A DNA stretch of 64,000 nt from CBDCVA01 sp965222935 [NCBI: Candidatus Latescibacterota bacterium] (GTDB lineage: Bacteria; Latescibacterota; CBDCVA01): positions 1,488,001 to 1,552,000 of the forward strand of contig CBDCVA010000002.1 in the NCBI GenBank assembly GCA_965222935.1. The letters are read 5' to 3'. Under the pieces are notes generated by a model that was given only the letters and a program-made list of their open reading frames with translations, did no database searches and had not been told where the DNA came from. Every line of letters begins with the position of its first letter. The first letter of the stretch is position 1. Both the position numbers and the translations under genes were made by a program. Shown piece by piece: positions 1-9,132 of this stretch.

Positions 1-647
1 TCGATTGAGGGGGTGGCGAATCCGCCCGGCACGCCGAGGCGTTGTCCCGTCTCGATGATCTTGACGAAGGTCGCCTCCACCTCGGGATGGTCCGGATCGC
101 CGACATGCCCCAGCGACGCGGAGAGATCGGACGGGCCAATCAGAAACGCGTCCACACCGGGCGTGGTCAGGATCGCTTCCAGGTTCTCCACCGCCTCGGT
201 GGTCTCGATCTGGACCACGACGAGCACATCGTCGTTGGCGGTCTTCATGTACTCACCCGCGTCGACGCCAGCCAGCTTCACCCAACGCGGGCCGATGCCG
301 CGCAGTCCCTCGGGCGGGTACTTGGCGGCACAGACGGCGGCCTCCGCCTGCTCTCGGGTGTTGACCCAGGGCACAAGGATGCCCGCCGCGCCGATGTCGA
401 GGGCCTTCTTGATGAGCACCATATCGTTCCACGCAACGCGGATGATGGGCGTCGGACGCCCGCTGCGAAGCAAATGCATGGAGGCGTGGAGTGTCTCGGA
501 GCTCTGCGGTGCGTGCTCGGTGTCGAGCCAGTACCAGTCCACATTGTAGTTCGACAGGACTTCGACGACATCGAGGTGACCGATGCTCATCGAGATGCCC
601 AGCGCTACCTCGCCGCGCTGGAGCAAGGCCTTGGTGTGATTGCTCAC
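1..647 (-). CDS. HpcH/HpaI-family aldolase, 3' end beyond the window
   Basis: Class II, metal-dependent aldolase of the HpcH/HpaI family, which cleaves or forms 4-hydroxy-2-oxo acids with pyruvate as one partner. A GTG start at 647 follows a good AAAGGAGA ribosome site. Translation gives the family landmarks: LDTEHAP with the catalytic histidine near residue 44, VQIETTEA with the metal-binding Glu, and GPSDLSASLG with the metal-binding Asp. The frame is open to base 1, so about 215 residues are present and the C-terminal tail lies outside. It stands alone, with the next gene leftward 190 bp upstream. The exact substrate cannot be read from the sequence. A distant paralogue is at 24013-24735. 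Confidence 0.85.
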   Translation of the reverse strand, partial: MSNHTKALLQRGEVALGISMSIGHLDVVEVLSNYNVDWYWLDTEHAPQSSETLHASMHLLRSGRPTPIIRVAWNDMVLIKKALDIGAAGILVPWVNTREQAEAAVCAAKYPPEGLRGIGPRWVKLAGVDAGEYMKTANDDVLVVVQIETTEAVENLEAILTTPGVDAFLIGPSDLSASLGHVGDPDHPEVEATFVKIIETGQRLGVPGGFATPSI

Positions 648-834
648 GGTCCGTGTCTCCTTTCCGTCCCAGCGGGCTCGAGATCTCGCCACGCCGGGGC
701 CAACGGGTCATCCAGAGAACGCCGAAAGGCTTCGTGTGGGAGAGAATGAGGGCGATGCGGCGCGCGCCGTCAAGGCCGGGGGATCGTCTCGGGGCAAACT
801 GCCCTTGGATGCGAGAGAGAAGCGGATGGGCATC

Positions 835-2136
835 TCACCTCTCAACCAGATCGGTGGCGGCAGCTCCAATGGCCGCCTGTGCGGCAGTCAGATGGCCCTG
901 GTCGCCGTAGAGCCATAGACTGACCGCCTCGGGGGGCAGCGGGATTTCGGGGTCGGAGCGCAACAGGGCGCCAACATACGTCTTGTGTAGGCGGTGTTCG
1001 ACCTCATCGGGGTCGCAGCCGAGGGAAAGGGGTCGGTCCTCGGGTTGTTCTCCGTAATGGCCCGGCTCCAATCGGAAGCAACGTCCTATATACATCGTGT
1101 AAATGACCTTCCCGAAGGCCTTGAACTCCAGATCCAGTCGCTGCTGGAAACGGGTCCAAAGTGTGCTCTGGAGTTGCCTGACGGTCCACGTCTCGTTCGA
1201 TCTATCCCGAAACAGCGCCACTACACTGTCCACGATTTCCATACGCAGGTCGTACGGCAACATGGGCACGTTCTTCTTGGCCAACACGGCGTTGTAGTAG
1301 GCCGCCGCGTCTTCGGGCGATTCGAGTTCGAGCGGGAGCGCGGTCCCATACCTGGGACGTCGCGTTTCTCCTCCTGGCAAAGAGACAGCGAAATCTTCAC
1401 GCCCATCCCTCCAAACCATCTTTACTCTTCCATTCCGTTCAGCGGCCTGAACGAACTCCTTGAAGGATTTGTAGCCCAGCACGTGGGGATCAAACGTCGG
1501 CTTCATCTGTTTCATCTGCAGGAGAAGGCGAACGCCTAAAGGCTCTCCACCGCCTTCGGTGATGACCTGCACGGCCCGCACCAGTAAGTCGAAATAATCC
1601 TCGGACGTCTGGGAGGATGTGACCATCGCATCCTGCGGCAGCTCCACCAGGTTCTCATAGTAGATGAACTCGTCGCAGGCTTGAACCAAGAGATCGTGCA
1701 TGATCCCCTCAAGCCCGATGCCGATCCCGATAACGTGACGATCATGCAGGCGCAGCTTGTTGATCAGGGGCACATAGTCCCGGTCGCAGGCTGCCAGGGC
1801 AAACGTGTTAATTTCCGCATACTGGAACGCTACTTCCAGCGCATCCAGAGAGAGCGTCAGGTCCGCTGTATTCTTGTTGGCGGTGATGTACGGCACGTCC
1901 ACGATTTGGATCAGGTTGTGCTGGAGCATCCGACGGACGCGGCCATTCAGACCTGGATGCCCCTGGCACGCCTTCTCGATGTCTCCGTAGCTTCGAGCTA
2001 AGACGACCGCGCCATGTTCTTTCAGGCGCGCGATGATGGGTTCGATGTCAAAGCCCACTCCCCGCTGCAACAAAGGGATCAGCATATTCTCAATGTCCAG
2101 AAACAGCGCGATACGGTGTCTCTTCTCTATCTCCAT
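835..2136 (-). CDS. NYN-domain (PIN-like) protein with OST-HTH/LOTUS domains
   Basis: 433-residue cytoplasmic protein. Residues about 8-150 form a NYN/LabA-type PIN-like nuclease fold: ALFLDIENM near the start, TADLTLSLDAL, and the acidic ACDRDYVPLINKLR strand-loop. Residues about 185-255 (from YFDLLVRAVQ to FAVSLPG) look like an OST-HTH/LOTUS RNA-binding module, and residues about 290-370 may be a second, weaker one. The NYN-LOTUS architecture is known in bacteria and is associated with RNA binding or cleavage; the target here is unknown. The ATG follows an AGGAGG site. It is monocistronic, with about 200 bp separating it from the epimerase gene. Confidence 0.8.
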   Translation of the reverse strand: MEIEKRHRIALFLDIENMLIPLLQRGVGFDIEPIIARLKEHGAVVLARSYGDIEKACQGHPGLNGRVRRMLQHNLIQIVDVPYITANKNTADLTLSLDALEVAFQYAEINTFALAACDRDYVPLINKLRLHDRHVIGIGIGLEGIMHDLLVQACDEFIYYENLVELPQDAMVTSSQTSEDYFDLLVRAVQVITEGGGEPLGVRLLLQMKQMKPTFDPHVLGYKSFKEFVQAAERNGRVKMVWRDGREDFAVSLPGGETRRPRYGTALPLELESPEDAAAYYNAVLAKKNVPMLPYDLRMEIVDSVVALFRDRSNETWTVRQLQSTLWTRFQQRLDLEFKAFGKVIYTMYIGRCFRLEPGHYGEQPEDRPLSLGCDPDEVEHRLHKTYVGALLRSDPEIPLPPEAVSLWLYGDQGHLTAAQAAIGAAATDLVER

Positions 2137-2340
2137 TTTCCCGATAACCTCCTCTTCCTACCAGGTCGGCCGAACGTAGGCCAGATCTCCCAGCGCCAAG
2201 ACGCCATCAACGACGCTTGGGCATTCTCTCACTAGGCCGACAAGCCAGTATTCCGGCTTATGTGCGGTCTGCGGCAGGGGTTGCCAGCGCCGCAAGCGTC
2301 CGACGGCGAGCGACTCGACCGATACTTGTTGCCGGTTCCC

Positions 2341-3303
2341 TCACGCTGGTGAGACGCCCGAGGTCCCCTCTCGGAACCAGGCGATCGTGCGACTGAGCCC
2401 CTCCTCGGGGGAGATTCGCGGTTCCCAGCCCAGAAGTCGCTGCGCCCTGGAGATGTCTGGACGCCGCACATGCGGGTCGTCCTCCTGGCGCGCGTCGGGC
2501 GGTGGCGTATGGAACCGGATGGGGCTCTGGGATCCGGCGAGACGGATGATGAGCCGAGCCAGCTCTTCCACCGTCATCTCCTGCGGGTTGCCCAGATTGA
2601 TGGGCTCGTATTCGGAGGTGTCCATCAGCCTGACAATGCCTTGGATCAGGTCGTCGATATAGCAGATGCTACGGGTCTGCGAGCCGTCGCCGAAGACGGT
2701 CAAGCGCTCGCCGGCGAGCGCTTGAGAGATGAAGGTCGGAATGGCGCGGCCATCGTCACGGCGCATGCGAGGGCCGTAGCAGTTGAAGATGCGGACGATC
2801 CGCGTATCCATTCCGTGGGCGCGATGGTAGGCCATCGTCAGCGCCTCGGCGTAGCGCTTCGCTTCGTCGTAAACGCCGCGGTGCCCGATGGGGTTGACGT
2901 TGCCCCAATACGTCTCGGGCTGGGGATGGATCGCCGGGTCACCGTAGACCTCGCTGGTGCTGGCAAGCAGGAACCTGGCGCCCTTGGCCTTGGCCAGACC
3001 CAGCGCCTTGTGCGTCCCCAGGGCCCCCACCTTCAGCGTCTTTATCGGCAACTCCAGGTAGTCCTTCGGACTCGCGGGGCTGGCGAAATGGAGCACGTAG
3101 TCCACCGGTCCGGCGACATAAATGAACTCGGTGACGTCGTGGCGGGTGAAGGTGAAGCGCTCGCTGCCGAAGAGGTGGGCGATGTTGTTCGGCGTGCCCG
3201 TGACGAGGTTGTCCAGGCAGACGACCTCGTGTCCATCGGCCAGGAAGCGGTCACAAAGGTGGCTTCCGATGAAGCCGGCGCCGCCAGTGAGCAGAATGCG
3301 CAT
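2341..3303 (-). CDS. UDP-glucuronate decarboxylase-like NAD-dependent epimerase
   Basis: 320-residue extended short-chain dehydrogenase of the nucleotide-sugar epimerase class. Visible motifs are the N-terminal NAD loop [30 protein letters not shown], the catalytic YDEAK of YxxxK, and [17 protein letters not shown]. The HFASPASP and NCYGPRM signatures are those of the UXS group, which converts UDP-glucuronate to UDP-xylose. This fits with a UDP-glucose dehydrogenase at 34049-35350 that would supply UDP-glucuronate. A dTDP-glucose 4,6-dehydratase is the main alternative but is less likely given these motifs. The gene begins with ATG and ends 180 bp from glmS. Confidence 0.85.
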   Translation of the reverse strand: MRILLTGGAGFIGSHLCDRFLADGHEVVCLDNLVTGTPNNIAHLFGSERFTFTRHDVTEFIYVAGPVDYVLHFASPASPKDYLELPIKTLKVGALGTHKALGLAKAKGARFLLASTSEVYGDPAIHPQPETYWGNVNPIGHRGVYDEAKRYAEALTMAYHRAHGMDTRIVRIFNCYGPRMRRDDGRAIPTFISQALAGERLTVFGDGSQTRSICYIDDLIQGIVRLMDTSEYEPINLGNPQEMTVEELARLIIRLAGSQSPIRFHTPPPDARQEDDPHVRRPDISRAQRLLGWEPRISPEEGLSRTIAWFREGTSGVSPA

Positions 3304-3483
3304 AGGCCAGCCTCCCCGTTAACCCTCCGCTACTTTGCCCTGGCCTTCCGCTGCCATTCTCAGCCCGTCGGCGTGCGCTATCCTAAGCCCCTCGAAGGAT
3401 GGCCCCCGAACTAGACGAATGCCCCTCCCGGAGGATAGGGGTGAGGGGGTTGGGTGGCACGGATCCCACATGCCACTCTACAT

Positions 3484-5334
3484 CTATTCCACGGTCACGC
3501 TCTTGGCGAGGTTCCGGGGCTTGTCCACATCGAGGCCGCGCAGACGCGCCATATGGTAGGCTAAGAGCTGAAAGGGGATGACCGAGAGCAGGGGGATCAG
3601 GGGATCGAGGGTTTGGGGAATGGGGATGACGTGGTCGCAGAGCTTCGAGAGGCCGTTGTCGCCTTCGGTGGCGATGGCGATGACCCGCCCGCCGCGCGCC
3701 TTCACCTCATGGATATTACTCAGCACTTTCTCATAGACGCTGTCGCGCACCGCGATGAAGACAACGGGCATGTTCTCATCTATCAGCGCCAGGGGACCGT
3801 GCTTCATCTCGCCAGCCGTATTGCCCTCGGCATGGACGTAGGCGAGCTCCTTGATCTTGAGGGCGCCTTCCAAGGCCACGGGAAAGTTGATGCTGCGCGC
3901 CAGATACAGGTAGTTCTCGGCGCCCTTGAACTCCTGGGCAATGGCGGCAACCTCCCCATCGAGTGCGAGCAGCGCCTCGATCTGGTTCGGGACGGCCTCG
4001 AGCGCCCTGACCAGCCTATGCCCTTCCTCCGGCGACAGGTGGCGCATCCGGCCCATGAATAGCGTGAGCATGGCCAGGGTGGCAACCTGACTCGTGAATG
4101 CCTTCGTGGAGGCGACGCCGATCTCCGGCCCCGCGTGCAGGTAGACGCCGCCGTCGGTCTCCCGGGCGATGGCGCTGCCCACGACGTTGCAGATGCCCAA
4201 CGTCAGCGCTCCACGGCGCTTCGCCTCGCGCAACGCCGCCAACGTATCCGCCGTCTCGCCCGACTGGCTGATGACGAAGACGACCGTGTCGGGTTCGATG
4301 ATCGGGTTACGATAGCGGAATTCGCTCGCGTACTCGACCTCGACGGGGATGCGCGCGTACTCCTCCAGCATGTACTCGCCGATGAGCGCCGCGTGCCACG
4401 ACGTGCCGCAGGCGGTGAGGATCAGCCGACGGGCGCGGGCGAGAGCGTCCTGGTGATCGGCCAGGCCCTGGAGGTGAACACTGCCCGATTCGAGCTCCAA
4501 GCGGCCGCGCAGCGTGTTGCGCAACGAGCTCGGCTGCTCGAACATCTCCTTCTGCATGAAGGTCTCGAAGCCGCCCTTTTCGATGGTTTCCAGGCTCCAC
4601 GTGACTTCCTGCACCTCGGGGTCCACGTCTTCGTCCTCGAACGTCGAGATGCGGAAATCTCCGCCGCGGACGGTCACCATCTCGCCCTCGTTGACGTAGA
4701 TGACGCGGTTGGTGTGGGCCAGGATGGCGCACACATCGCTGGCGACGAACGTCCCGCCATCTCCGCTCCCTACGACCAGAGATCCCCCCAGCCGCGCGGC
4801 GACCAGGACATCCGGCTCATCGGCGGCGAGCGCGCAGATGGCGTACGCGCCCTCCACATGGTGGAGCGCACGGCGGACCGCCGTCTCCAGATCACCGTCG
4901 TAGTACTTTTCGATCAGGTGAGCGAAGACCTCCGTGTCGGTCTCCGAGCGAAACCGGTGGCCTTCGCGTTCGAGGAGCGCCTTGAGGGCTTCGCAGTTCT
5001 CGATAATGCCGTTGTGGACGACCGCGATCCGGCCCATTTCGTCCGTGTGCGGATGGGCATTGATGGTCGAGGGGGCGCCGTGGGTGGCCCAGCGGGTATG
5101 GCCTATACCCAGGCGACCGTCGAGCGGCTGATCCCGCAGCATGCGCTCAAGATCGCCGATGCGGCCCTCATTCTTGCGCACCTCGATGGTGCGCTCCTGC
5201 TCCGAGCCGTTGGAACGGGTGGCGTGGACCGCCAGCCCCGCCGAGTCATAGCCGCGGTGCTCCAGCCGCCGCAGCCCTTCGATCAGGATGGGTACGCAGT
5301 CGTCCTCGCCCAGATAACCCACGATGCCGCACAT
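3484..5334 (-). CDS. glmS: Glutamine--fructose-6-phosphate aminotransferase (isomerizing)
   Basis: Makes glucosamine-6-phosphate from fructose-6-phosphate and glutamine, the first step to UDP-GlcNAc. The 616-residue protein has an Ntn glutaminase domain beginning MCGIVGYLG, whose Cys becomes the N-terminal nucleophile, then two SIS sugar-isomerase domains (SQSGETADT and GRSINFP-like blocks) and the conserved C-terminal LAKSVTVE. I placed the start at 5334 rather than at the longer in-frame start 25 codons upstream, because the nucleophilic Cys must follow the initiator Met and because GAGAGGTG precedes this ATG. No glmS ribozyme was recognised in the 245 bp upstream. Confidence 0.97.
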   Translation of the reverse strand: MCGIVGYLGEDDCVPILIEGLRRLEHRGYDSAGLAVHATRSNGSEQERTIEVRKNEGRIGDLERMLRDQPLDGRLGIGHTRWATHGAPSTINAHPHTDEMGRIAVVHNGIIENCEALKALLEREGHRFRSETDTEVFAHLIEKYYDGDLETAVRRALHHVEGAYAICALAADEPDVLVAARLGGSLVVGSGDGGTFVASDVCAILAHTNRVIYVNEGEMVTVRGGDFRISTFEDEDVDPEVQEVTWSLETIEKGGFETFMQKEMFEQPSSLRNTLRGRLELESGSVHLQGLADHQDALARARRLILTACGTSWHAALIGEYMLEEYARIPVEVEYASEFRYRNPIIEPDTVVFVISQSGETADTLAALREAKRRGALTLGICNVVGSAIARETDGGVYLHAGPEIGVASTKAFTSQVATLAMLTLFMGRMRHLSPEEGHRLVRALEAVPNQIEALLALDGEVAAIAQEFKGAENYLYLARSINFPVALEGALKIKELAYVHAEGNTAGEMKHGPLALIDENMPVVFIAVRDSVYEKVLSNIHEVKARGGRVIAIATEGDNGLSKLCDHVIPIPQTLDPLIPLLSVIPFQLLAYHMARLRGLDVDKPRNLAKSVTVE

Positions 5335-5580
5335 GAAAACACCTCTCACAGTCGCGGAAAGACCCGTGCGCTCAACTCCCGTCTTTCCGCGGTCGCCAGT
5401 GAGCACCAAGTCACATAGACGATACAGCCTAGGTGCTGTGGCAGAAAGATAAGGGCCGGAGCGTGCGTTTGCAACGACGGGAGTTCGCCCTTGTGTCTCG
5501 TCCGGCGGAAGCGTACTTTACAGACACTCTGTGTTGATAGCTGGCATGAACGCACTGAAATCGCGTAAGGAGCGGACCAG

Positions 5581-5769
5581 ATGCCTCACGTTCACATCCT
5601 TCTGGCCAAGGGACGCACCGCCGAACAGAAGGAGAAGGCGTCCAAAGAGTTGGCCCAGGTCATCGTAGACACGCTGGGCGCCAGGCCCGAGGCGGTCACG
5701 GTCGTCTACGACGAGTTCGAGTGGGAAAACGTCCACGTGGACCCGCTGAACGCGCGAGCCGAGGCATAG
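5581..5769 (+). CDS. 4-oxalocrotonate tautomerase family protein
   Basis: 62-residue protein of the 4-OT/tautomerase superfamily, which uses Pro-1 exposed after Met removal as a general base. Here MPHVHILLAKGRTAEQK gives Pro-1 and the beta-alpha-beta start. The residues VTVVYDEFEWENVHVD replace the usual arginine-containing segment, so the substrate may differ from 2-hydroxymuconate. A strong AAGGAGCGG ribosome site precedes the ATG. It ends 64 bp before ssrA. Family membership is clear, the physiological reaction is not. Confidence 0.85.
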   Translation: MPHVHILLAKGRTAEQKEKASKELAQVIVDTLGARPEAVTVVYDEFEWENVHVDPLNARAEA

Positions 5770-5833
5770 CCTCCTCGAACATTTCCGGGCTTCGAGCGTT
5801 CTAGTGCTGCCAACCTAAGGTTTCTATTCTCGT

Positions 5834-6199
5834 GGGGGCGATCGGCTTCGACGGGGGTGACCCAAGGGGAATGGCGTGCCGAGGTGCCGGTGGCCTCGTT
5901 AAACTCCGGCAAAACTACAAACGCGGACTACGATACCGAGTACGCGTTGGCCGCTTAGCTAGCCTAAGCGGTCCGTTCGCGCTGGCCTCGCCCATTGGGC
6001 CGGCGACGGGCGTCGTCTCAGATGGGCTGGCCGGCGGCCTTCGCCCGTGGACCGCCGGTGAGAACCCGACGGGCTGGCCGACCGGAGGCGCCCGTCGTTC
6101 GGCGTACTGGTCGGTGAGACTCAAATAGAACGACTACGCACGTAGATGTTCCCTGGGCGGTGCCTTCGGACGCGGGTTCGATTCCCGCCGCCTCCACCA
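5834..6199 (+). ncRNA. ssrA: Transfer-messenger RNA (tmRNA)
   Basis: tmRNA rescues stalled ribosomes. The 5' end GGGGGCG pairs with CGCCTCC seven bases from the encoded CCA, forming the tRNA-like acceptor, and GGTTCGATTCCC is the T arm. GGCTTCGACGGGGG near the 5' end is the typical tmRNA signature. The tag frame at 5908-5958 reads GKTTNADYDTEYALAA then TAG, with a proteolysis-promoting ALAA end. The resume codon is inferred to be GGC. The 366-nt length is normal. The last 122 nt are repeated downstream (9564-9685), so the 3' end of this gene was probably supplied by an integrated element. Confidence 0.96.
6078..6199 (+). repeat. ssrA 3'-end direct repeat, copy 1 (putative attachment site)
   Basis: 122 bp covering the 3' part of ssrA. 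It matches 9564-9685 with 4 substitutions and no gap. Both copies end exactly at the encoded CCA, after which the sequences differ (TTCTTTC here, ACTCCAC in copy 2). ssrA 3' ends are classic targets of site-specific integrases. Confidence 0.9.
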
Positions 6200-6214
6200 T
6201 TCTTTCAAACACAA

Positions 6215-6236
6215 CTCGTCTCTCCGTGGAGACGAG
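6215..6236 (-). terminator. Hairpin downstream of the antiporter gene
   Basis: An 8-bp perfect stem (CTCGTCTC / GAGACGAG) with a 6-nt loop. It lies 68 bp beyond the antiporter stop. Read leftward it is followed by TTGTGTTTG, a weak T-rich tract. It could also stop ssrA transcripts rightward, although no T-run follows on that side. Confidence 0.5.
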
Positions 6237-6303
6237 AAACTTCGCGAGGATGAAGTAGACGAATGAGTGAGGTCTGGAGGAACTGACGAGGGTAAGTCCG
6301 GCC

Positions 6304-7941
6304 TCAGGCATTCCCCAGTGCCATCAGGGTAACGTTGACCAGGGCGTCCTTGGCTGTGTCCTCTGCGGCGATCACCTGGCTGGCTCCAGCGGTGCGTAGA
6401 GCGTCTATGTCCAGCTCGTACAAAGAGCGTGCGATGATCGCGACATCCGGAGCTACGTCGCGGATCGTTCGGATAGCGAGTTCGGTCGCATTGGTATCGT
6501 TGATCGCAAGAACCACGAGCCGCGCATTCTCGCAGCCCAGCCCCTGAAGTATCTCGTGCTGGGTCACGTCTCCGAGTACGACTCTGTCTCCGGTTGCTCT
6601 GGCGGCACGAACGTTGTCGGCGTTCAGGTCCACGCCCACATAGGCTACTCCCCTTTCGCGAAGTGCCTGGCAAATGGCTCGTCCAGCCAGCCCATATCCG
6701 GCCACGACGACATGATCGCTGTGGGGCTCTTGGGGTTCCACCCCGGGGGGTTGTGCGCCCAAGAGCCGATTCAGCCACGGAACACGCATCGCGCTACTCG
6801 CCAGATGGGGAGCAAATCCAATGGCTAGGGGTGTGAGCAACATTGAGAGGATAATGGCGACGAGTAGGTTGTGGGATAACGAGGCGCTCAGCAATTGCGT
6901 CCCAGAAGCCGCGGTGAGGAGGACGAAGGAAAATTCTCCAACTTGACATAGTGTGGCCGCTGATAGAATTCCAACTCGAAGGGGTAATCGCAAAAGAAGC
7001 GCGGTAACGAGGATGATGGCGAACTTTCCGAGGAGGATTGTGGCCAATAGTCCGACGGTTGACATGAGGTGTTCGAGAACGTCGGAGACGTCCAAGAGCA
7101 TGCCTACGGAAATGAAGAAAAGGCTGGCAAGGACCTCTCGGGCGGGGATCAGATCAGTGAGGGCCCGGTGGCGAAACTCACTTCCGGCTACCACCAGGCC
7201 GGCGAGGAATGCCCCCAAAGCCAGTGAGATTCCCGCCAAAGATACAATCCATGCCGTACCAAAGCACACCAGGAAGACGGTGAGGATGAATAGTTCACGC
7301 TCTCGAGTTCTGGCCACGAAGGCGAGGACACGAGGCACGAGCATACTGGCCGCCGCGAGAACGCCGACCAAGACGACAACGGCAGTGACGGTAGTGGAGA
7401 GGACCTCAGCGGCAGAACCTCCATGCCCCACCAGCAAGGGTACGGCGAGGACCATTGGGACAACACACAAGTCCTGAAACACCAAGATCCCCACTGCCAA
7501 GCGACCGTGAGGTGCTTCCAACTCTCCACGCGTTGAGAGGCCTCGCAGCACGATTGCCGTGCTCGAGACGGCAATCACACAACCCAGGAAGAGAGAGATT
7601 TCGAGTTCCAGTCCATACCAGTTGGCCACTGCGGTGACGCAGGCAATGGTCACTGCTACCTGAAATCCTCCTCCCAGTAAAACGGCTCTCCACAGAAGGC
7701 GGAGGCGTTTCAGGGAGATCTCAAGGCCGATGCCAAAGAGTAGCAGGATGACGCCGATCTCGGCCAACGTTTCCACCTGATCGGTGTCATCCACCAACTG
7801 TAAGGCAGTAGGCCCCATCAGAACGCCGGTTAGGATGAATCCGGCGATGGAAGGGATTCCGACACGCTGCAGCAGCGCCACAACCACGACGGCAGCACCC
7901 AAAATAAAGACCATGTCCTTGAGAAAATCCATTTCGTGCAT
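6304..7941 (-). CDS. KefB/CPA2-type cation:proton antiporter with TrkA-N domain
   Basis: 545-residue membrane protein. Residues about 5-390 are a CPA2 Na+/H+-exchanger-like domain with about 12 hydrophobic segments. These include FILTGVLMGPTALQL, LLLFGIGLEISLKRL and GCVIAVSSTAIVLRGL. Residues about 410-545 are a Rossmann TrkA-N (RCK) domain starting HVVVAGYGLAGRAICQAL, which would bind NAD(H) or nucleotides and gate transport. The likely role is K+ or Na+ efflux coupled to protons across the inner membrane. It lies inside the stretch bracketed by the two ssrA 3' copies, next to a decayed Na+/Ca2+ exchanger gene, and reads toward ssrA. It is full length and looks functional. Confidence 0.9.
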   Translation of the reverse strand: MHEMDFLKDMVFILGAAVVVVALLQRVGIPSIAGFILTGVLMGPTALQLVDDTDQVETLAEIGVILLLFGIGLEISLKRLRLLWRAVLLGGGFQVAVTIACVTAVANWYGLELEISLFLGCVIAVSSTAIVLRGLSTRGELEAPHGRLAVGILVFQDLCVVPMVLAVPLLVGHGGSAAEVLSTTVTAVVVLVGVLAAASMLVPRVLAFVARTRERELFILTVFLVCFGTAWIVSLAGISLALGAFLAGLVVAGSEFRHRALTDLIPAREVLASLFFISVGMLLDVSDVLEHLMSTVGLLATILLGKFAIILVTALLLRLPLRVGILSAATLCQVGEFSFVLLTAASGTQLLSASLSHNLLVAIILSMLLTPLAIGFAPHLASSAMRVPWLNRLLGAQPPGVEPQEPHSDHVVVAGYGLAGRAICQALRERGVAYVGVDLNADNVRAARATGDRVVLGDVTQHEILQGLGCENARLVVLAINDTNATELAIRTIRDVAPDVAIIARSLYELDIDALRTAGASQVIAAEDTAKDALVNVTLMALGNA

Positions 7942-7953
7942 GTCTTTTCACAC

Positions 7954-8341
7954 CTAGGCGTCGCGTACAGCGCCGCCGCCCGAAGATTCGTGAGGGTGAT
8001 TTCGGGAATCACCGGATAAGCCTGCTTGTAAGCGTATCCTCCGCCAGCTGAAAATGACCAATGTCATCACGGTGACCGGGACAGCGAATCCCAGCATGAC
8101 AGCATTGAATAGCGGGAGCGCGTCATGCCCGGCACCGTCCATCAGCAGGTTGCCAATATAAGCCAAGTAGTCCCTGACGAATACTCCTCCCTTCCCACCT
8201 AGAGATCTGGTTTCCGCTGAAGAAGATCGGTAAACATGCAATGGCTACGGCGATCACTATTGGGAGATCAAAAGCTAATATGGCCGAATGAACGGGCATG
8301 CCTTCCGGTGGCATCTCAACTATGAAAACGCCTTGTATCAC
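7954..8341 (-). pseudogene. C-terminal remnant of a Na+/Ca2+ (CaCA) exchanger, frameshifted
   Basis: Two overlapping reading frames together resemble the last third of a CaCA-family sodium/calcium exchanger. The first gives VEMPPEGMPVHSAILAFD followed by IVIAVAIACLPIFFSGNQ. The second continues with RDYLAYIGNLL and ALPLFNAVMLGFAVPVTVMT. The switch between frames falls near 8195. Only about 110 of roughly 320 expected residues remain, so the 5' two thirds are missing. It directly precedes the intact antiporter gene on the same strand. Confidence 0.7.
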
Positions 8342-8420
8342 TCGTTAGGTGGATAGATACTAAAGCAATGCGTGTCATGTTATCTAGACTAGAGGCTGCT
8401 CACGGCCACTAATCTGATCC

Positions 8421-8454
8421 AAGCCCCGAGCCAATACGGTCCGGGGCTTTTTTT
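8421..8454 (+). terminator. Rho-independent terminator without a recognisable upstream gene
   Basis: AAGCCCCG and CGGGGCTT form an 8-bp stem around a 13-nt loop, followed by a run of seven T, a textbook rightward terminator. No rightward gene is recognisable between ssrA and this point, which suggests the transcript it served has been deleted. Confidence 0.8.
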
Positions 8455-8552
8455 CGCCCTCGGACCGTCCAGCGAAATCTCACCATTGAGGGGGTGAAGG
8501 CTCCGACGAGAGCTCTTCCCCCGACGGTTCCGCCCGGGAAATCCGGGCAACG

Positions 8553-8593
8553 CCCCCTGGGAGGAACCCTCGCCGGACCCGCCTCCCAGGGGG
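8553..8593. repeat. 12-bp perfect inverted repeat with GC-rich stem
   Basis: CCCCCTGGGAGG at 8553-8564 and its exact reverse complement at 8582-8593 are separated by 17 nt. A smaller 6-bp hairpin (GCCCGG / CCGGGC) lies just before it at about 8532-8548. Both are in the 5' leader of the gene at 8637. They could form an RNA structure, a protein-binding site or an element-end structure; no T-run follows. Confidence 0.7.
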
Positions 8594-8636
8594 AGATCTC
8601 GTTGATTCGCCAGAGCGCGCGGAAGGAAGTCCGAAT

Positions 8637-9077
8637 TTGACGGATGTGACCAAGGCGACCCTGACTCCTGCCAAGCAACGCCTCATCGAATTGATGCAGG
8701 AGATCAGGTACGGGCGGATCGAACGCCTTGAGGTGCTGGATTGGGAGCCCGTGCTCGATCCGCCGCCCCGGGTGGTGCGGCAGATCGTGTTCGGGAAGGA
8801 AAACGGATCCCACACCGCGCGCAACCAGGACGGCTTTGCCCTCAAGAAATCGGTGGCGGAGCTGCTCGATGTCCTAGACCGGGAGCGGTCTCTCTCGATT
8901 CAGGAACTTGTGATCAACGACGGGCTGGCCGCAAGAGGCGGATGTCGTTGTGGGTATCGCCGAAACCGGTGTCCCACAGCGCTTCCGCCTTCTCGTTTTG
9001 AGAGTGATGGTCCCGCCTCGCCTCCGGCAGGTAATCACCGGGACGGACATCGGCCGCGGCGTTCTGAAGCGGCATGA
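8637..9077 (+). CDS. Conserved-looking small protein, possibly YezD/DUF2292-like, probably frameshifted C-terminus
   Basis: Starts at TTG (8637) after GGAAGGAAG. Residues 1-100 look protein-like and include RLIELMQEIRYGRIERLEV, then PPPRVVRQIVFGKEN, FALKKSVAELLDVLDRE and IQELVINDG. The IRYGxIE element recalls short YezD/DUF2292 proteins, but I cannot confirm membership. After about residue 100 the sequence turns Cys/Arg/Pro-rich and no longer looks conserved, suggesting a frameshift near 8930. It belongs to a rightward trio of decaying genes just inside the right ssrA repeat. No function is proposed. Confidence 0.45.
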   Translation: MTDVTKATLTPAKQRLIELMQEIRYGRIERLEVLDWEPVLDPPPRVVRQIVFGKENGSHTARNQDGFALKKSVAELLDVLDRERSLSIQELVINDGLAARGGCRCGYRRNRCPTALPPSRFESDGPASPPAGNHRDGHRPRRSEAA

Positions 9078-9132
9078 CCTCCGGCCCGGGCGCGCTCTCC
9101 TGACGGACCACGACCCATGGAGGCAAAACCGA

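Noticed and set aside
42-749. Long rightward open frame at the window's left end
   Set aside because: It is antisense to the HpcH/HpaI aldolase gene, whose translated motifs and ribosome site are clear; the rightward frame shows no recognisable protein features.
5335-5409. Longer glmS start 25 codons upstream
   Set aside because: The catalytic Cys must follow the initiator Met, and a ribosome site supports the ATG at 5334.
5335-5580. glmS ribozyme or riboswitch upstream of glmS
   Set aside because: No conserved glmS ribozyme core was seen in the leader.
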